64,000 bases of DNA from Streptomyces sp. HmicA12 (GTDB lineage Bacteria; Actinomycetota; Actinomycetes; Streptomycetales; Streptomycetaceae): positions 270,973 through 334,972 of the forward strand of contig NZ_KB891849.1 in the NCBI RefSeq assembly GCF_000373565.1, read 5' to 3'. Position 1 is the first letter of the stretch; each line of letters begins with the position of its first letter. A program made the position numbers and the translations under genes. Below, piece after piece: positions 44,901-53,111 of the stretch. The notes under the pieces were generated by a model. That model was not told the origin of the DNA. It ran no database searches and saw only the letters and a program-made list of their open reading frames with translations.

Positions 44901-45423
44901 CTGGCTGCTCCGCTTCTTCGACCGGATCAAGTGGTACCCGGTCTCCCCCGAGGAACTCCTCGACCTGCGGGCGGACATCAAGTCGGGCCGCTTCGTCCCC
45001 CGTATCGAGGAGGGCACGTTCTCCCTCTCCGCGTACGAGGAGTTCCTGGCCCGCGAGGCCGAGCCGATCGCGGAGTTCCGCGCCCGGCAGAACGCCGCGT
45101 TCAGTGCGGAACGCGACGCCTGGGAAGCGGCGGGCGAGTTCGAACGCGCCGAGGCCGCGACGACGACGGCCCCGCCCGCCGACACCCTGACGGTTCCCGA
45201 GGGCGGCCTCGTGGTGGAGGCCGAATTCGCCGCCTCCGTATGGCAGTTGAACGTCTCCGATGGCGACACGGTCGAACAGGGCCAGCAACTCGTGGCCCTG
45301 GAGGCGATGAAGATGGAGTCCCCGGTGCACGCGACGGGCCCCGGCCGCGTCCACCAGGTCCTCACCAAAGTGGGCGCACAGGTGGAGGCGGGCACGCCGC
45401 TGCTGATCGTGACGCCGCGCTAG
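41908..45423 (+). CDS. Biotin-dependent urea/guanidine carboxylase
   Basis: An 1171-residue multidomain carboxylase. It comprises a biotin carboxylase (residues 1-450: VANRGEIAARILRTARELGL, KATGGGGGIGMSA, FLEVNTRLQVEHPVTEEIYG), carboxyltransferase regions of the KipA type (from GGTLTTVQDWPGRIGHWQVG, about 450) and KipI type (from about 770), and a C-terminal biotin carrier with LEAMKMES (Lys1135 biotinylated). It uses ATP and bicarbonate to carboxylate urea or guanidine. The two DUF1989 genes in front argue for guanidine. The specificity residue near PWCPWNIEFIRRVNGL would need alignment with characterised enzymes. The length is typical of the family. Confidence 0.92.
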   Translation: MSFDTLLVANRGEIAARILRTARELGLRTVAVYSDADRDAPHVRLADEAVRLGPAPAKESYLDADLVLKAAKDTGAGAIHPGYGFLSEDAAFARRCEDAGIVFVGPAPRHLDLFGAKHTARAAAEAAGVPLAPGTGLLADLDEALDAAAGIGYPVMLKATGGGGGIGMSACRTPDELRDAWERVQRVAAASFASAGVFLERLVEHARHVEVQVFGDGAGTVVTFGDRDCSLQRRNQKVVEEAPAPNLPDAVRAQLASSARDLCASVDYRSAGTVEFVYDAAREEAYFLEVNTRLQVEHPVTEEIYGVDLVAWMLRLAAGEPDVVREPGAPRGHAVEARVYAEDPSREHRPSAGLLTRVKFPDGVRVDGWVETGTEVTTAYDPMLAKVVAYGADRAQALAGLDAALADTRVDGIETNLGLVRAALATPDFVAAAHSTATLAHVTDPTPRIEVLSGGTLTTVQDWPGRIGHWQVGVPPCGPMDDRSFRLGNRALGNDEGAPGLECTLQGPELRFTHPTTVCVTGAPAPVTVDGAPVRQWEPVTVPAGGTLTVGAPTEHGLRTYVLFAGGGLDVPPFLGSAATFTLGGFGGHGGRALRTGDVLHGGAGSPEARAVPEPERPGITATTWTIGALEGPHAAPEFFTEEDIHDFYAADWKVHFNSARTGVRLVGPKPRWARTDGGEAGLHPSNIHDTPYSVGAVDYTGDMPVLLGPDGPSLGGFVCPATVITTERWKLGQLRPGDTVRFAPVTADAQPRPALVDGGILARDGDITYRRSGDDNLLVEFGPMQLDLALRMRVHALMEAVREAGLEGVRDLTPGIRSLQIQADPTVLPQTELLSFVRQLASTLPPSDELTVPSRTVHLPLSWDDPATREAIERYMAGVRDDAPWCPWNIEFIRRVNGLDSVEDVHATVFDAEYLVLGLGDVYLGAPVATPLDPRHRLVTTKYNPARTWTAENSVGIGGAYLCVYGMEGPGGYQFVGRTTQVWSGWQQRGAFEPGSPWLLRFFDRIKWYPVSPEELLDLRADIKSGRFVPRIEEGTFSLSAYEEFLAREAEPIAEFRARQNAAFSAERDAWEAAGEFERAEAATTTAPPADTLTVPEGGLVVEAEFAASVWQLNVSDGDTVEQGQQLVALEAMKMESPVHATGPGRVHQVLTKVGAQVEAGTPLLIVTPR

Positions 45424-45481
45424 TGGCGTGCGTCCATCCACGGTCCGCCCCCGACGTCGTACAGCATCCCTGGAGCCTTCC

Positions 45482-47233
45482 ATGACCTCGGCCGTAACCC
45501 GAGTCCGCACCGCATACGCCCGCATCGCCGAGACCGACCGCCCCGAGATCTGGATCGACCTCCGCGACGAGGCCGAGGTCACCGCGGAGGCCGAAGCCCT
45601 GGACGCCCGCACCGCGGCGGGCGAGCACCTCCCGCTGGCCGGCCGCCTGCTGGCGGTGAAGGGCAACATCGACGTGGCCGGCCTCCGCACGACCGCCGGA
45701 TGCCCCGCCTACGCGTACACGCCAAAGGCCGACGCCCCCGCGGTGGCCCGCCTGCGCGCGGCCGGCGCGATCGTCCTCGGCACCACGAACCTGGACCAGT
45801 TCGCCACCGGCCTGGTCGGCACCCGCTCGCCCTACGGCGCCGTGCGCAACGCCCACGATCCGGCGAGGATCAGCGGCGGTTCCAGTTCCGGCTCGGCGGT
45901 GGCCGTGGCGCTCGGCCTGGCCGACTTGGCCCTCGGCACGGACACGGCGGGCTCGGGCCGGATCCCCGCCGCCCTCAACGGCATCGTCGGCCTCAAACCC
46001 ACGTACGGTCTGGTCCCCACCGACGGCGTCGTCCCGGCCTGCGCCTCCCTGGACTGCGTCACGGTCTTCGCCCGCACCGTGCCGGAGGCGGAACGCGCCC
46101 TGTCCTTCATGACGGACACAGCTCCCCCGGCCCCGCCCCGCACCCCCGGCCCCTGGCGCGTGGCGATCCCCCGCACGGGCCAACTGACGGACCTGGCACC
46201 GGGATGGGCGGCGGCGTACCAGGAGGCCGCTCGCCAACTGGCACTCTCCGGCGTCGAGTTGAAGGAGATCGACCTCACCCCCTTCACCGAGGCGGCGGCC
46301 ATGCTCTACGAGGGGGCGTTCGTGGCGGAGCGCTACACCGCGGTAGGGACTTTCATCGACAAAACGATAGAGTCCGATGCCGCCGCCCTCGACCCGACCG
46401 TCGCCGGCATCATCACCCGGGCCCGCGACATCCCCGCCCACCGCCTCTTCACGGACCAGGCCCACCTGCGGGCCCTGCGCGCGGCCGCCCTGGCCGGGCT
46501 CGCCGAGGCGGACGCGGACGCCCTGCTGCTGCCCACCACCACGGAACACCCGACCCTCGCCGAGGTCGCCGCCGACCCGCTCGGCGTCAACGCCCGCCTG
46601 GGCCGCTTCACCAACTCCACGAACCTGTTCGGCCTGTGCGCGGCGGCGATCCCCGCAGGCACGGTGGACGGCCTGCCGTTCGGGGTGATGCTGGTCGGCG
46701 CGGCCCACACGGACACCAGCCTCCCCCGGATCGCGGAGGCGCTGACCGCCCCGCCCACCCGCGTCGCGGTGGTCGGAGCCCACCTCACGGGCCAGCCCCT
46801 GAACGGTCAACTCCTGTCCCTGGGCGCACAGTTCGACCGGGCCACCACCACGGCGCCGGTCTACCGCCTGCACGCCCTGAACACCGATCCGCCCAAGCCG
46901 GGCCTGGTCCACGTGGGCCCGGAGACCGGGGCGGCGATCGAGGCCGAGGTCTGGCGCATCCCCTCGGCCGGCCTGGGCCGACTCCTCACCGCACTCCCCC
47001 GCCCCATGACCCTGGGCCGCGTCACACTCGCCGACGGCACGGAGATCCCCGGCTTCCTGTGCGAGCCGTCGGCCCTGAGCGACGCCGAGGACATCACGGA
47101 ACACGGCGGCTGGCGCGCCTACCTGGCCCGGACGCGCGAAGCGCGACACCAGGGGCGCGGGGAACGGCGCGAGAAGCCCCGCCCCCACCCAACACCGATC
47201 CGCACCTCTCGACGTCACCCCACGGACGAGTAG
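45482..47233 (+). CDS. atzF: Allophanate hydrolase (amidase signature)
   Basis: A 583-residue AtzF-type enzyme that splits allophanate to CO2 and ammonia. Amidase-signature residues are Lys60 (AVKGNID), Ser134 (GGSSSGSA) and Ser158 (DTAGSGR). The C-terminal domain (about 430-550, LSLGAQFDRATTTAPVYRLH onwards) is the second catalytic domain of family members. The ATG at 45482 is chosen, 58 bp after the carboxylase stop. The final 30 or so residues (RHQGRGERREKP onwards) are encoded within a dispersed repeat and are probably an unfolded extension. The 3' end overlaps the helicase gene by 19 bp. Confidence 0.9.
   Translation: MTSAVTRVRTAYARIAETDRPEIWIDLRDEAEVTAEAEALDARTAAGEHLPLAGRLLAVKGNIDVAGLRTTAGCPAYAYTPKADAPAVARLRAAGAIVLGTTNLDQFATGLVGTRSPYGAVRNAHDPARISGGSSSGSAVAVALGLADLALGTDTAGSGRIPAALNGIVGLKPTYGLVPTDGVVPACASLDCVTVFARTVPEAERALSFMTDTAPPAPPRTPGPWRVAIPRTGQLTDLAPGWAAAYQEAARQLALSGVELKEIDLTPFTEAAAMLYEGAFVAERYTAVGTFIDKTIESDAAALDPTVAGIITRARDIPAHRLFTDQAHLRALRAAALAGLAEADADALLLPTTTEHPTLAEVAADPLGVNARLGRFTNSTNLFGLCAAAIPAGTVDGLPFGVMLVGAAHTDTSLPRIAEALTAPPTRVAVVGAHLTGQPLNGQLLSLGAQFDRATTTAPVYRLHALNTDPPKPGLVHVGPETGAAIEAEVWRIPSAGLGRLLTALPRPMTLGRVTLADGTEIPGFLCEPSALSDAEDITEHGGWRAYLARTREARHQGRGERREKPRPHPTPIRTSRRHPTDE
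47150..47180. repeat. Copy of the dispersed Streptomyces repeat inside the atzF 3' end
   Basis: AGGGGCGCGGGGAACGGCGC followed by GAGAAGCCCCG, related to copies at 2251 and 33650. Unusually it is translated, forming the basic C-terminal tail of the allophanate hydrolase. Confidence 0.6.
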
Positions 47234-50025
47234 GCCACAACCCCCCGCAACACGGCATCGACCGCCTTACGAGCGTTACGCGGAACAGTCGAACCGTCCC
47301 CGGAGGGCGCCGCCGCGGCGATCTGCCCCAGCACATCGATCACCTGCTTGCACCACCGCACGAAGTCCCCGGCCGGCATCTCCGCCTCCCGCAGCACTTC
47401 GTCGAGCCCCTTCCCGGAGGCCCACTCGTACACGGCCCAGGCGAACCCGAGATCGGGTTCGCGCTGCCCGACCCCCTCGGCCTGGTTGATCCGGAACTCT
47501 TCCTCCAGGGCGTCGAGCCGCCCCCAGATCCGGACCATCTCGCCGAGCGCGGCCTTCGCCTTGCCCGACGGCACCTTGGGCGCGAGCGCGTCGTCCCCGA
47601 CCCGGGCCTCGAACACCAATGCCGAGACGCACGCCGCCAGTTCGGCCGGGCTCAGCCCTTCCCAGACGCCGTCCCGCAGGCACTCACTGGCGAGCAGATC
47701 GAGCTCGCCGTAGAGCCGCGCGAGCCGCTTCCCGTGCTCGGTGACCTCGTCGCCGCGCAGGTAGTCCATCTCGGTCAGCAGCTTCACGATGCGGTCGAAG
47801 GTGCGCGCGATCGTGTTCGTACGCCCCTCGATGCGCCGCTCCAACTGGGCGGTGTCCCGCCGCAGCCGGTGGTAGCGCTCGGCCCACCGCGCGTGGTCCT
47901 CGCGCTCGTCGCACCCGTGGCAGGGGTGGGCCCGCAGCTCGGTCCGCAGCCGCGCGATCTCCCGGTCGTCGGCGGCGGGCGCGCGCCCCTTCTTGTGCCG
48001 GTCGGGCACGATGTGCCCGGCCTTGGTGCGCAGCGCGGAGGCGAGATCGCGCCGCGACTGCGGCGACTTGGCGTTGAACGACTTCGGGATCCGCATCCGC
48101 TCAAGGGCTTCCACCGGCACCGGGAAGTCCATGGACGCGAGCCGCTTGACCTGCCGCTCGGCGGTCAGGACCAGCGGCCGCGGCCCGTCGTGGTGCTCGA
48201 ATCCCCGATGCCCGTTGGATCTTCCGGCCGGAAGCCCGGGATCGAGGACCAGCGCCAGACCCGCGAACTTGCCGGTCGGCACGTGGATGACATCGCCCGG
48301 CTTGAGCTTCTCCAGCGCGGCGGCGGCCTGCGCACGGCGCTGTGCGACCCCCTGCTTGGCGAGATCGGTCTCCCGGTCCTTGAGTTCACGCCGCAGCCGC
48401 GCGTACTCGTCGAAGTCCCCCAGGTGACAGGTCATGGAGGCCTTGTAGCCCTCGAGGCCCTCCTCGTTCTTCTGCACCTGCCGGGAGATCCCGACCACCG
48501 ACTTGTCGGCCTGGAACTGGGCGAACGAGGTCTCGAGCAGCTCCCGCGACCGGTGCCGCCCGAACTGCTCCACGAGGTTGACGGCCATGTTGTACGACGG
48601 CTTGAAGCTGGAGCGCAGCGGATACGTGCGCGTACCGGCCAGGCCCGCCAGGTGCTCGGGGCTGAAGCCGCGCTGCCACAGCACGACGGCATGCCCCTCG
48701 ACATCGATGCCGCGCCGCCCGGCACGCCCCGTCAGCTGGGTGTACTCGCCGGGGGTGATGTCGGCGTGCTGTTCGCCGTTCCACTTGACGAGCTTCTCCA
48801 GCACGACGGACCGCGCGGGCATGTTGATACCGAGCGCGAGCGTCTCCGTGGCGAAGACGGCCTTGACGAGCCCGCGCACGAACAGCTCCTCGACCACCTC
48901 CTTGAAGGTGGGCAGCATGCCCGCGTGGTGAGCGGCGATGCCGCGCTCCAGCCCTTCCAGCCACTCGTAGTACCCGAGGACGTGCAGGTCCTCGTCCGGG
49001 ATGGAGGCCGTCCGCGCCTCGACGATCTCCCGGACCCTGGCCCGCGCCTCGTCGTCGTTCAGCCGCAGTCCCGCGTACAGGCACTGCTGTACGGCGGCCT
49101 CACAGGCGGCCCGGCTGAAGATGAAGGTGATCGCGGGCAGCAGCCCTTCCGAGTCGAGCCGCTCGATGACCTCGGGCCGCCCCGGCGTCCAGATCCGGGA
49201 CCGCTGCCTGCGCTCCCGCTCCCGGTCGGCCTCCCGCATGTTCCGCCCGCGCCGCCGGTCCTGGTAGGAGGGACGGCTGGCCTCCATGCGCGCCATCCTG
49301 GTCAGGTCAGGATTGACGGCCTTCTTGCTGCCCTCGCCCTCCTCGAAGAGGTCGTGCATCCGGCGTCCGGCGAGCACGTGCTGGAACAGCGGCACGGGCC
49401 GGTGCTCGGAGACGATCACCTCGGTGTCGCCGCGCACGGTGTCGAGCCAGTCGCCGAACTCCTCCGCGTTCGACACCGTCGCCGACAGGGAGACCAGCGT
49501 GACCGACTCCTGGAGGTGGATGATCACCTCTTCCCAGACGGCGCCCCGGAAGCGGTCGGACAGGTAGTGCACCTCGTCCATGACCACGTAGCCGAGATTC
49601 ACCAGGGCCTGCGACCCGGCGTACAGCATGTTCCGCAGCACCTCGGTGGTCATGACGACCACGGGCGCGTCGCTGTTCACACTGTTGTCGCCGGTCAGTA
49701 GGCCGACCTTGTCGGCGCCGTAGCGCTTGGCGAGGTCCTGGTACTTCTGGTTCGACAGCGCCTTGATGGGCGTCGTGTAGAAGCACTTCTTGCCCTGCCG
49801 CAGAGCGAGGTGGACGGCGAACTCGCCGACGATCGTCTTGCCGGAGCCGGTGGGCGCCGCCACAAGGACGCCCTTGCCGGCCTCCAGCGCCTGACATGCC
49901 TCGATCTGGAAGGGGTCGAGGCCGAAGTCGTACATCTCGCGGAAGTCCGCGAGCGCGGTGGCCTGCTCGACGGCTCGCTTTCGTGCTGCCGCATACCGCT
50001 CGGCCGGTGAGAGGTCCTCTGTCAT
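47215..50025 (-). CDS. SKI2-like DEAD/DEAH-box RNA helicase
   Basis: A 936-residue superfamily 2 helicase of the Ski2/Mtr4/HelY type. Motif I is APTGSGKT (57-64), motif II DEVHYLSD (from about 150), motif III LVSLSATVSNAEEFGDWL and motif VI QLTGRAGRRG; AHHAGMLPTFKEVVEELF is also characteristic. The C-terminal half contains a DSHCT-like region (LYGELDLLASECLRDGVWEG). It probably unwinds structured RNA for processing or decay. The ATG at 50025 (MTEDLSPAERY) is chosen over an open upstream frame that overlaps the dagK end. Confidence 0.9.
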   Translation of the reverse strand: MTEDLSPAERYAAARKRAVEQATALADFREMYDFGLDPFQIEACQALEAGKGVLVAAPTGSGKTIVGEFAVHLALRQGKKCFYTTPIKALSNQKYQDLAKRYGADKVGLLTGDNSVNSDAPVVVMTTEVLRNMLYAGSQALVNLGYVVMDEVHYLSDRFRGAVWEEVIIHLQESVTLVSLSATVSNAEEFGDWLDTVRGDTEVIVSEHRPVPLFQHVLAGRRMHDLFEEGEGSKKAVNPDLTRMARMEASRPSYQDRRRGRNMREADRERERRQRSRIWTPGRPEVIERLDSEGLLPAITFIFSRAACEAAVQQCLYAGLRLNDDEARARVREIVEARTASIPDEDLHVLGYYEWLEGLERGIAAHHAGMLPTFKEVVEELFVRGLVKAVFATETLALGINMPARSVVLEKLVKWNGEQHADITPGEYTQLTGRAGRRGIDVEGHAVVLWQRGFSPEHLAGLAGTRTYPLRSSFKPSYNMAVNLVEQFGRHRSRELLETSFAQFQADKSVVGISRQVQKNEEGLEGYKASMTCHLGDFDEYARLRRELKDRETDLAKQGVAQRRAQAAAALEKLKPGDVIHVPTGKFAGLALVLDPGLPAGRSNGHRGFEHHDGPRPLVLTAERQVKRLASMDFPVPVEALERMRIPKSFNAKSPQSRRDLASALRTKAGHIVPDRHKKGRAPAADDREIARLRTELRAHPCHGCDEREDHARWAERYHRLRRDTAQLERRIEGRTNTIARTFDRIVKLLTEMDYLRGDEVTEHGKRLARLYGELDLLASECLRDGVWEGLSPAELAACVSALVFEARVGDDALAPKVPSGKAKAALGEMVRIWGRLDALEEEFRINQAEGVGQREPDLGFAWAVYEWASGKGLDEVLREAEMPAGDFVRWCKQVIDVLGQIAAAAPSGDGSTVPRNARKAVDAVLRGVVAYSSVG

Positions 50026-50068
50026 CGTGCTTTCGAGCCTACCGGCCCCCACTGACAACGGACGATCA

Positions 50069-50959
50069 TTATCCGGCAAGGACCCGGACCGCTCCTGGGA
50101 CGCACTCGGCGACCAGGGGAAGCCCTCCGACCGGTTCCCCGTCTGCATACGCGGTGATCCCTTCCGCGACCAGCTCGACCCGCGCCGCCCGGTACGTGCT
50201 GACCACGGGGTGGGTGAGATGGGTGCCCTTGTAGACGCGCGGAAAGACCCGCAACAGTGTCGTACGGGAACATTCCCCGACGACGGTCACATCGAACAGC
50301 CCGTCGTCCATCACCGCGTCGGCGCAGATCCGCATGCCGCCTCCGTACGAGGTCCCGTTCCCGACGGCCACGAGGGTGGCGGCGACCTCCCGGACCGCGC
50401 CGTCGTCCAGGGTGAGCCGGAACCTCATGGGCTTGAAGGCGGCCAGTTCGGCCACGATCGCCAGGTCGTACTTGAAGCGGCCGAGGGGCAGCCGCATCCG
50501 GTTGCCGCGGTCGTTGACCCGCGAGTCGAAGCCGGAGGCGAGCACCGTGCCGAACCAGTGGTCACCGATCCGGCCGAGGTCGATCTCGCGTATCCGCTCG
50601 CCCTTGAGCGCCTCGGCGACGAGTGCGCCCGCCGCGGCCGGCTCCCGGATCGGCAGCCCGAGCGAGCGCGCGAAGTCGTTGCCGGTGCCGACCGCGACGA
50701 CGCCGAGCGGCGTCCGCGTCCCGGCGACGGCCTGCAGCGCGAGATTCACCAGCCCGTCCCCACCGACGGCGACCAGCGCCCCGGTCCCCTCCCGCACCGC
50801 GGCACGCGCGCGTGCCAGGGCATCGGGGGCGTCCTCACCGATGACCGTCCGTACGGAGAATCCGGCGGCCCGCAAAGCGGAAGCGGCCGGCTGCGCAGCA
50901 CCTGCGCCCCGGCCGCGTCCCGCGGTGGGATTGACGAAGAGGGTGATCTCACTGCTCAC
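50069..50959 (-). CDS. dagK: Diacylglycerol kinase-family lipid kinase
   Basis: A 296-residue DagK/YegS-type lipid kinase. The catalytic core shows LFVNPTAGRGRG (residues 7-18), ALVAVGGDGLVNLALQ (GGDG nucleotide loop) and VGTGNDFARSLGLP; a C-terminal beta domain carries GGGMRICADAVMDDGLFDV. It phosphorylates diacylglycerol or a related lipid at the inner membrane face. GTG start at 50959. It lies between tatC and the helicase on the same strand, with 42-43 bp gaps, suggesting one transcription unit. Confidence 0.9.
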   Translation of the reverse strand: MSSEITLFVNPTAGRGRGAGAAQPAASALRAAGFSVRTVIGEDAPDALARARAAVREGTGALVAVGGDGLVNLALQAVAGTRTPLGVVAVGTGNDFARSLGLPIREPAAAGALVAEALKGERIREIDLGRIGDHWFGTVLASGFDSRVNDRGNRMRLPLGRFKYDLAIVAELAAFKPMRFRLTLDDGAVREVAATLVAVGNGTSYGGGMRICADAVMDDGLFDVTVVGECSRTTLLRVFPRVYKGTHLTHPVVSTYRAARVELVAEGITAYADGEPVGGLPLVAECVPGAVRVLAG

Positions 50960-51001
50960 GGCCGGACCTTAACAACCGGCCCGTCGCGAACAGGAGTTAC
51001 C

Positions 51002-51952
51002 TCAGGTCACATCGTCGTAACCGTTGATCCGCTCCGCCGTCGTCTGCTCGGGCAGCGGCGTCCGGCTCGCGCTCACGCTCTCGATCTCCCCGACGTCCTG
51101 AGGGGTCAGATCCAGGTCGGACGCCTCGTCGTCGTCGAGGCCCGCGTCGGGGTTGTTCAGGCGGCGACGCCTGTCGTTGAGCAGCGAGAACGCCGTGGCC
51201 GCGAAGTACAGCACCCAGATCGGCGCGGCCAGCGCCAGCATCGACAGCGGGTCGGTGCTCGGTGTCGCCACCGCCGCGAACACCGTGATGCCCATGATCA
51301 TCGCCCGCCACCAGCCGAGCATCCGCCTGCCGGTGATGGCCCCGATGAGGTTGAGGAAGACCAGCAGCAGCGGCAGTTCGAAGGAGAGCCCGAAGACGAT
51401 CACCATGCGGGTCACGAGATCGAGCAGGTCGTCCAGCGGCAGCAGGTTGGAGGCGTTGCCCGGCGTGAAGTCGATCAGCACCTTCGCCGTGGTGGGCAGC
51501 ACCGCGTACGCGAAGTACGCGCCGCACAGGAACAGCGGAACGCCGGTCGCCACGAACCCGTAGGCGTACTTCTTCTCGTGCCTGTGCAGTCCGGGCGCGA
51601 TGAAGCCCCACAGCTGGTACAGCCAGACCGGCGAGGAGAACACGATGCCGGCCATCAGTGAGATCTTCAGGGCCAGCGTGAAGGGGGTCAGCAGACCGTT
51701 GATGGTGATCTGCGCGCAGGGCTCGGTCTTGACCTTCGCCAACTGCGAGAACGTCTGGTCACAGCCGACCGAGTCCAGGATCGGCTTGGTGATCAGATCG
51801 ATGATGTCGTTGTAGAAGAACGCAGCGACGATCGTGATGACGACAACACCCAGAAGGGCCTTCGTCAACCGGTTGCGAAGCTCACGCAGGTGATCCGCGA
51901 GCGGCATCCGCCCCTCGGGGTCCTTCTCCTGCTTGCGGGCAGACTTGAGCAA
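51002..51952 (-). CDS. tatC: Twin-arginine translocase subunit TatC
   Basis: A 316-residue TatC with six transmembrane helices, longer than the usual 250 because of a charged C-terminal tail (RRRLNNPDAGLDDDEASDLD and beyond). The diagnostic N-terminal MPLADHLRELRNRL (receptor site for twin-Arg signals) and the helix region GFIAPGLHRHEKKYAYGF are clear. It starts with TTG at 51952, with GAGG seven bases upstream. TatC binds folded precursors and forms the translocon with TatA. It is 62 bp downstream of tatA. Confidence 0.95.
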   Translation of the reverse strand: MLKSARKQEKDPEGRMPLADHLRELRNRLTKALLGVVVITIVAAFFYNDIIDLITKPILDSVGCDQTFSQLAKVKTEPCAQITINGLLTPFTLALKISLMAGIVFSSPVWLYQLWGFIAPGLHRHEKKYAYGFVATGVPLFLCGAYFAYAVLPTTAKVLIDFTPGNASNLLPLDDLLDLVTRMVIVFGLSFELPLLLVFLNLIGAITGRRMLGWWRAMIMGITVFAAVATPSTDPLSMLALAAPIWVLYFAATAFSLLNDRRRRLNNPDAGLDDDEASDLDLTPQDVGEIESVSASRTPLPEQTTAERINGYDDVT

Positions 51953-52014
51953 CCCACGTCCTCATCTCGTGCGGCAGGCCGCCAGCGCTGAGGCGGCCTT
52001 GGGTCAGCTCTTGA

Positions 52015-52305
52015 TCAGCTCTTCGACGTGTTCGTGGGCTCGGTCACCGGACGCGAGCTGGAGACGTCACCGGGCGCGGCCTGGATGGTGCGCGGAGCCG
52101 CGGACTGCTCGTCCTGGGCCGGCGGGTCGGACGGGGCGGCGGCGTTGTTCCCGCCCTCGCTCTTCATCGCCTTGGCCTCGCTCTTGAGGATGCGGGCGGA
52201 CTTGCCCAGCGAGCGCGCCATGTCCGGAAGCTTCTTCGCGCCGAACAGCAGGATGATGACGACGAGGATCAGGATGATCTCAGGTGCGCCGAGCTTTCCG
52301 AACAT
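52015..52305 (-). CDS. tatA: Twin-arginine translocase subunit TatA
   Basis: A 96-residue pore-forming Tat subunit. It has one N-terminal membrane helix (EIILILVVIILLFGAKKLPD), the FGxKKLP hinge and an amphipathic helix (MARSLGKSARILKSEAKAM), then a Ser/Pro-rich acidic tail. The ATG at 52305 has AGAAGG upstream. It heads the tatA-tatC pair; the 258-bp gap upstream contains its promoter region and the hairpin at 52538-52558. Confidence 0.95.
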   Translation of the reverse strand: MFGKLGAPEIILILVVIILLFGAKKLPDMARSLGKSARILKSEAKAMKSEGGNNAAAPSDPPAQDEQSAAPRTIQAAPGDVSSSRPVTEPTNTSKS

Positions 52306-52537
52306 ATCCGTTTACCTTCTCACTGAGGCGGCAGGGGCGGGACTGCCGGTACCGATCGGACTTCGGACTGTTGTCCGACCACCGTGCTGGCAGCGATCGT
52401 ATCCCGTGGGGGTAAACAGGGGGCAATGCCTGTGCGTACTCCCAATTGCGGCCAGCGCCTCACTCCCGGGCCGCGTACAGGAGCGTACCCGCCGAACCTG
52501 GCAGGCCGACAGGGCCGAGCGGTAAAGCGCTTTCCGT

Positions 52538-52558
52538 CAGGGGCCGTCGGGCCTCCTG
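52538..52558 (-). terminator. Hairpin after the small membrane protein gene
   Basis: CAGGGGCC-GTCG-GGCCTCCTG forms a stem of about 8 bp with one bulge, 6 bp past the stop codon at 52564. It separates the pafBC-side transcript from tatA. Confidence 0.45.
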
Positions 52559-52563
52559 GGAAC

Positions 52564-52761
52564 TCAGGCGATGTCCCCGCCCGCACGCGCGACACTGACC
52601 GCGGCCCGCTCCAGCTCTTCGGCGGCCTGGTTGATCTGCCGCGTGGTGGCGGCGACTTGATGACCCAGGCGCTGCGCCTCGACGAACACCTTCACCGCGA
52701 AGAAGGCGAGCACAGCAAGTCCCACGAACCCCACAGCCACCGACAGCATCGCCCAGAACAT
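52564..52761 (-). CDS. Small single-pass membrane protein
   Basis: A 65-residue protein with one N-terminal membrane helix (WAMLSVAVGFVGLAVLAFFA) and a cytosolic amphipathic helix (AATTRQINQAAEELERAAVS) likely to form a coiled coil. It resembles DUF948-type proteins. It is 9 bp downstream of the zinc-ribbon-like gene and co-oriented with pafBC. Function unknown. Confidence 0.8.
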   Translation of the reverse strand: MFWAMLSVAVGFVGLAVLAFFAVKVFVEAQRLGHQVAATTRQINQAAEELERAAVSVARAGGDIA

Positions 52762-52770
52762 GCGCCGAGC

Positions 52771-53052
52771 CTAGACGGTCTGGTGGAGGCGGAGCGTACG
52801 CACCCCGCCGCCGGTGAGGAGTTCGACGATGCGCTCACCGGCGGGCTTGCGCACCGCGGTGTCGCACTCGGGGCAGGTGAAGGAGTAGAAGGTCGTGCGG
52901 CGGCTGCCGCCGATCGCCAACCGGAGCGCGGACGCGTCGAGTTCGAAGCGGGCACGGCAGTCCGGACAGGCGGCCTTGAAGACGACGGGGCCCGGACCGT
53001 CGACCACGGCGGACATCCCGGTGATTCCGGCCACACCCACCGTCCCAGTCAT
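52771..53052 (-). CDS. Zinc-ribbon-like small protein
   Basis: A protein of about 93 residues with two Cys pairs (CPDC and CPEC, about 30 residues apart) forming a probable zinc ribbon. Between them are FELDASALRLAIGGSRRTTF and YSFTC; the C-terminus is RIVELLTGGGVRTLRLHQTV. The ATG at 53052 has GAGG eight bases upstream. A GTG at 53115 overlaps the pafC stop (GTGA) and would add 21 residues; coupling makes it a real alternative. The role is unknown, but it sits in the pafBC unit. Confidence 0.75.
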   Translation of the reverse strand: MTGTVGVAGITGMSAVVDGPGPVVFKAACPDCRARFELDASALRLAIGGSRRTTFYSFTCPECDTAVRKPAGERIVELLTGGGVRTLRLHQTV

Positions 53053-53111
53053 TTCGCCCACCTCACACCTTCCCTCCGTGTCAGCTGTTCGTGGCACCGC
53101 TACGGGCGCGC

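Noticed and set aside
45700..49701. A 1333-codon plus-strand frame over atzF and the helicase
   Set aside because: It is antisense to the helicase and frameshifted relative to atzF; low-complexity composition and no recognisable domain.
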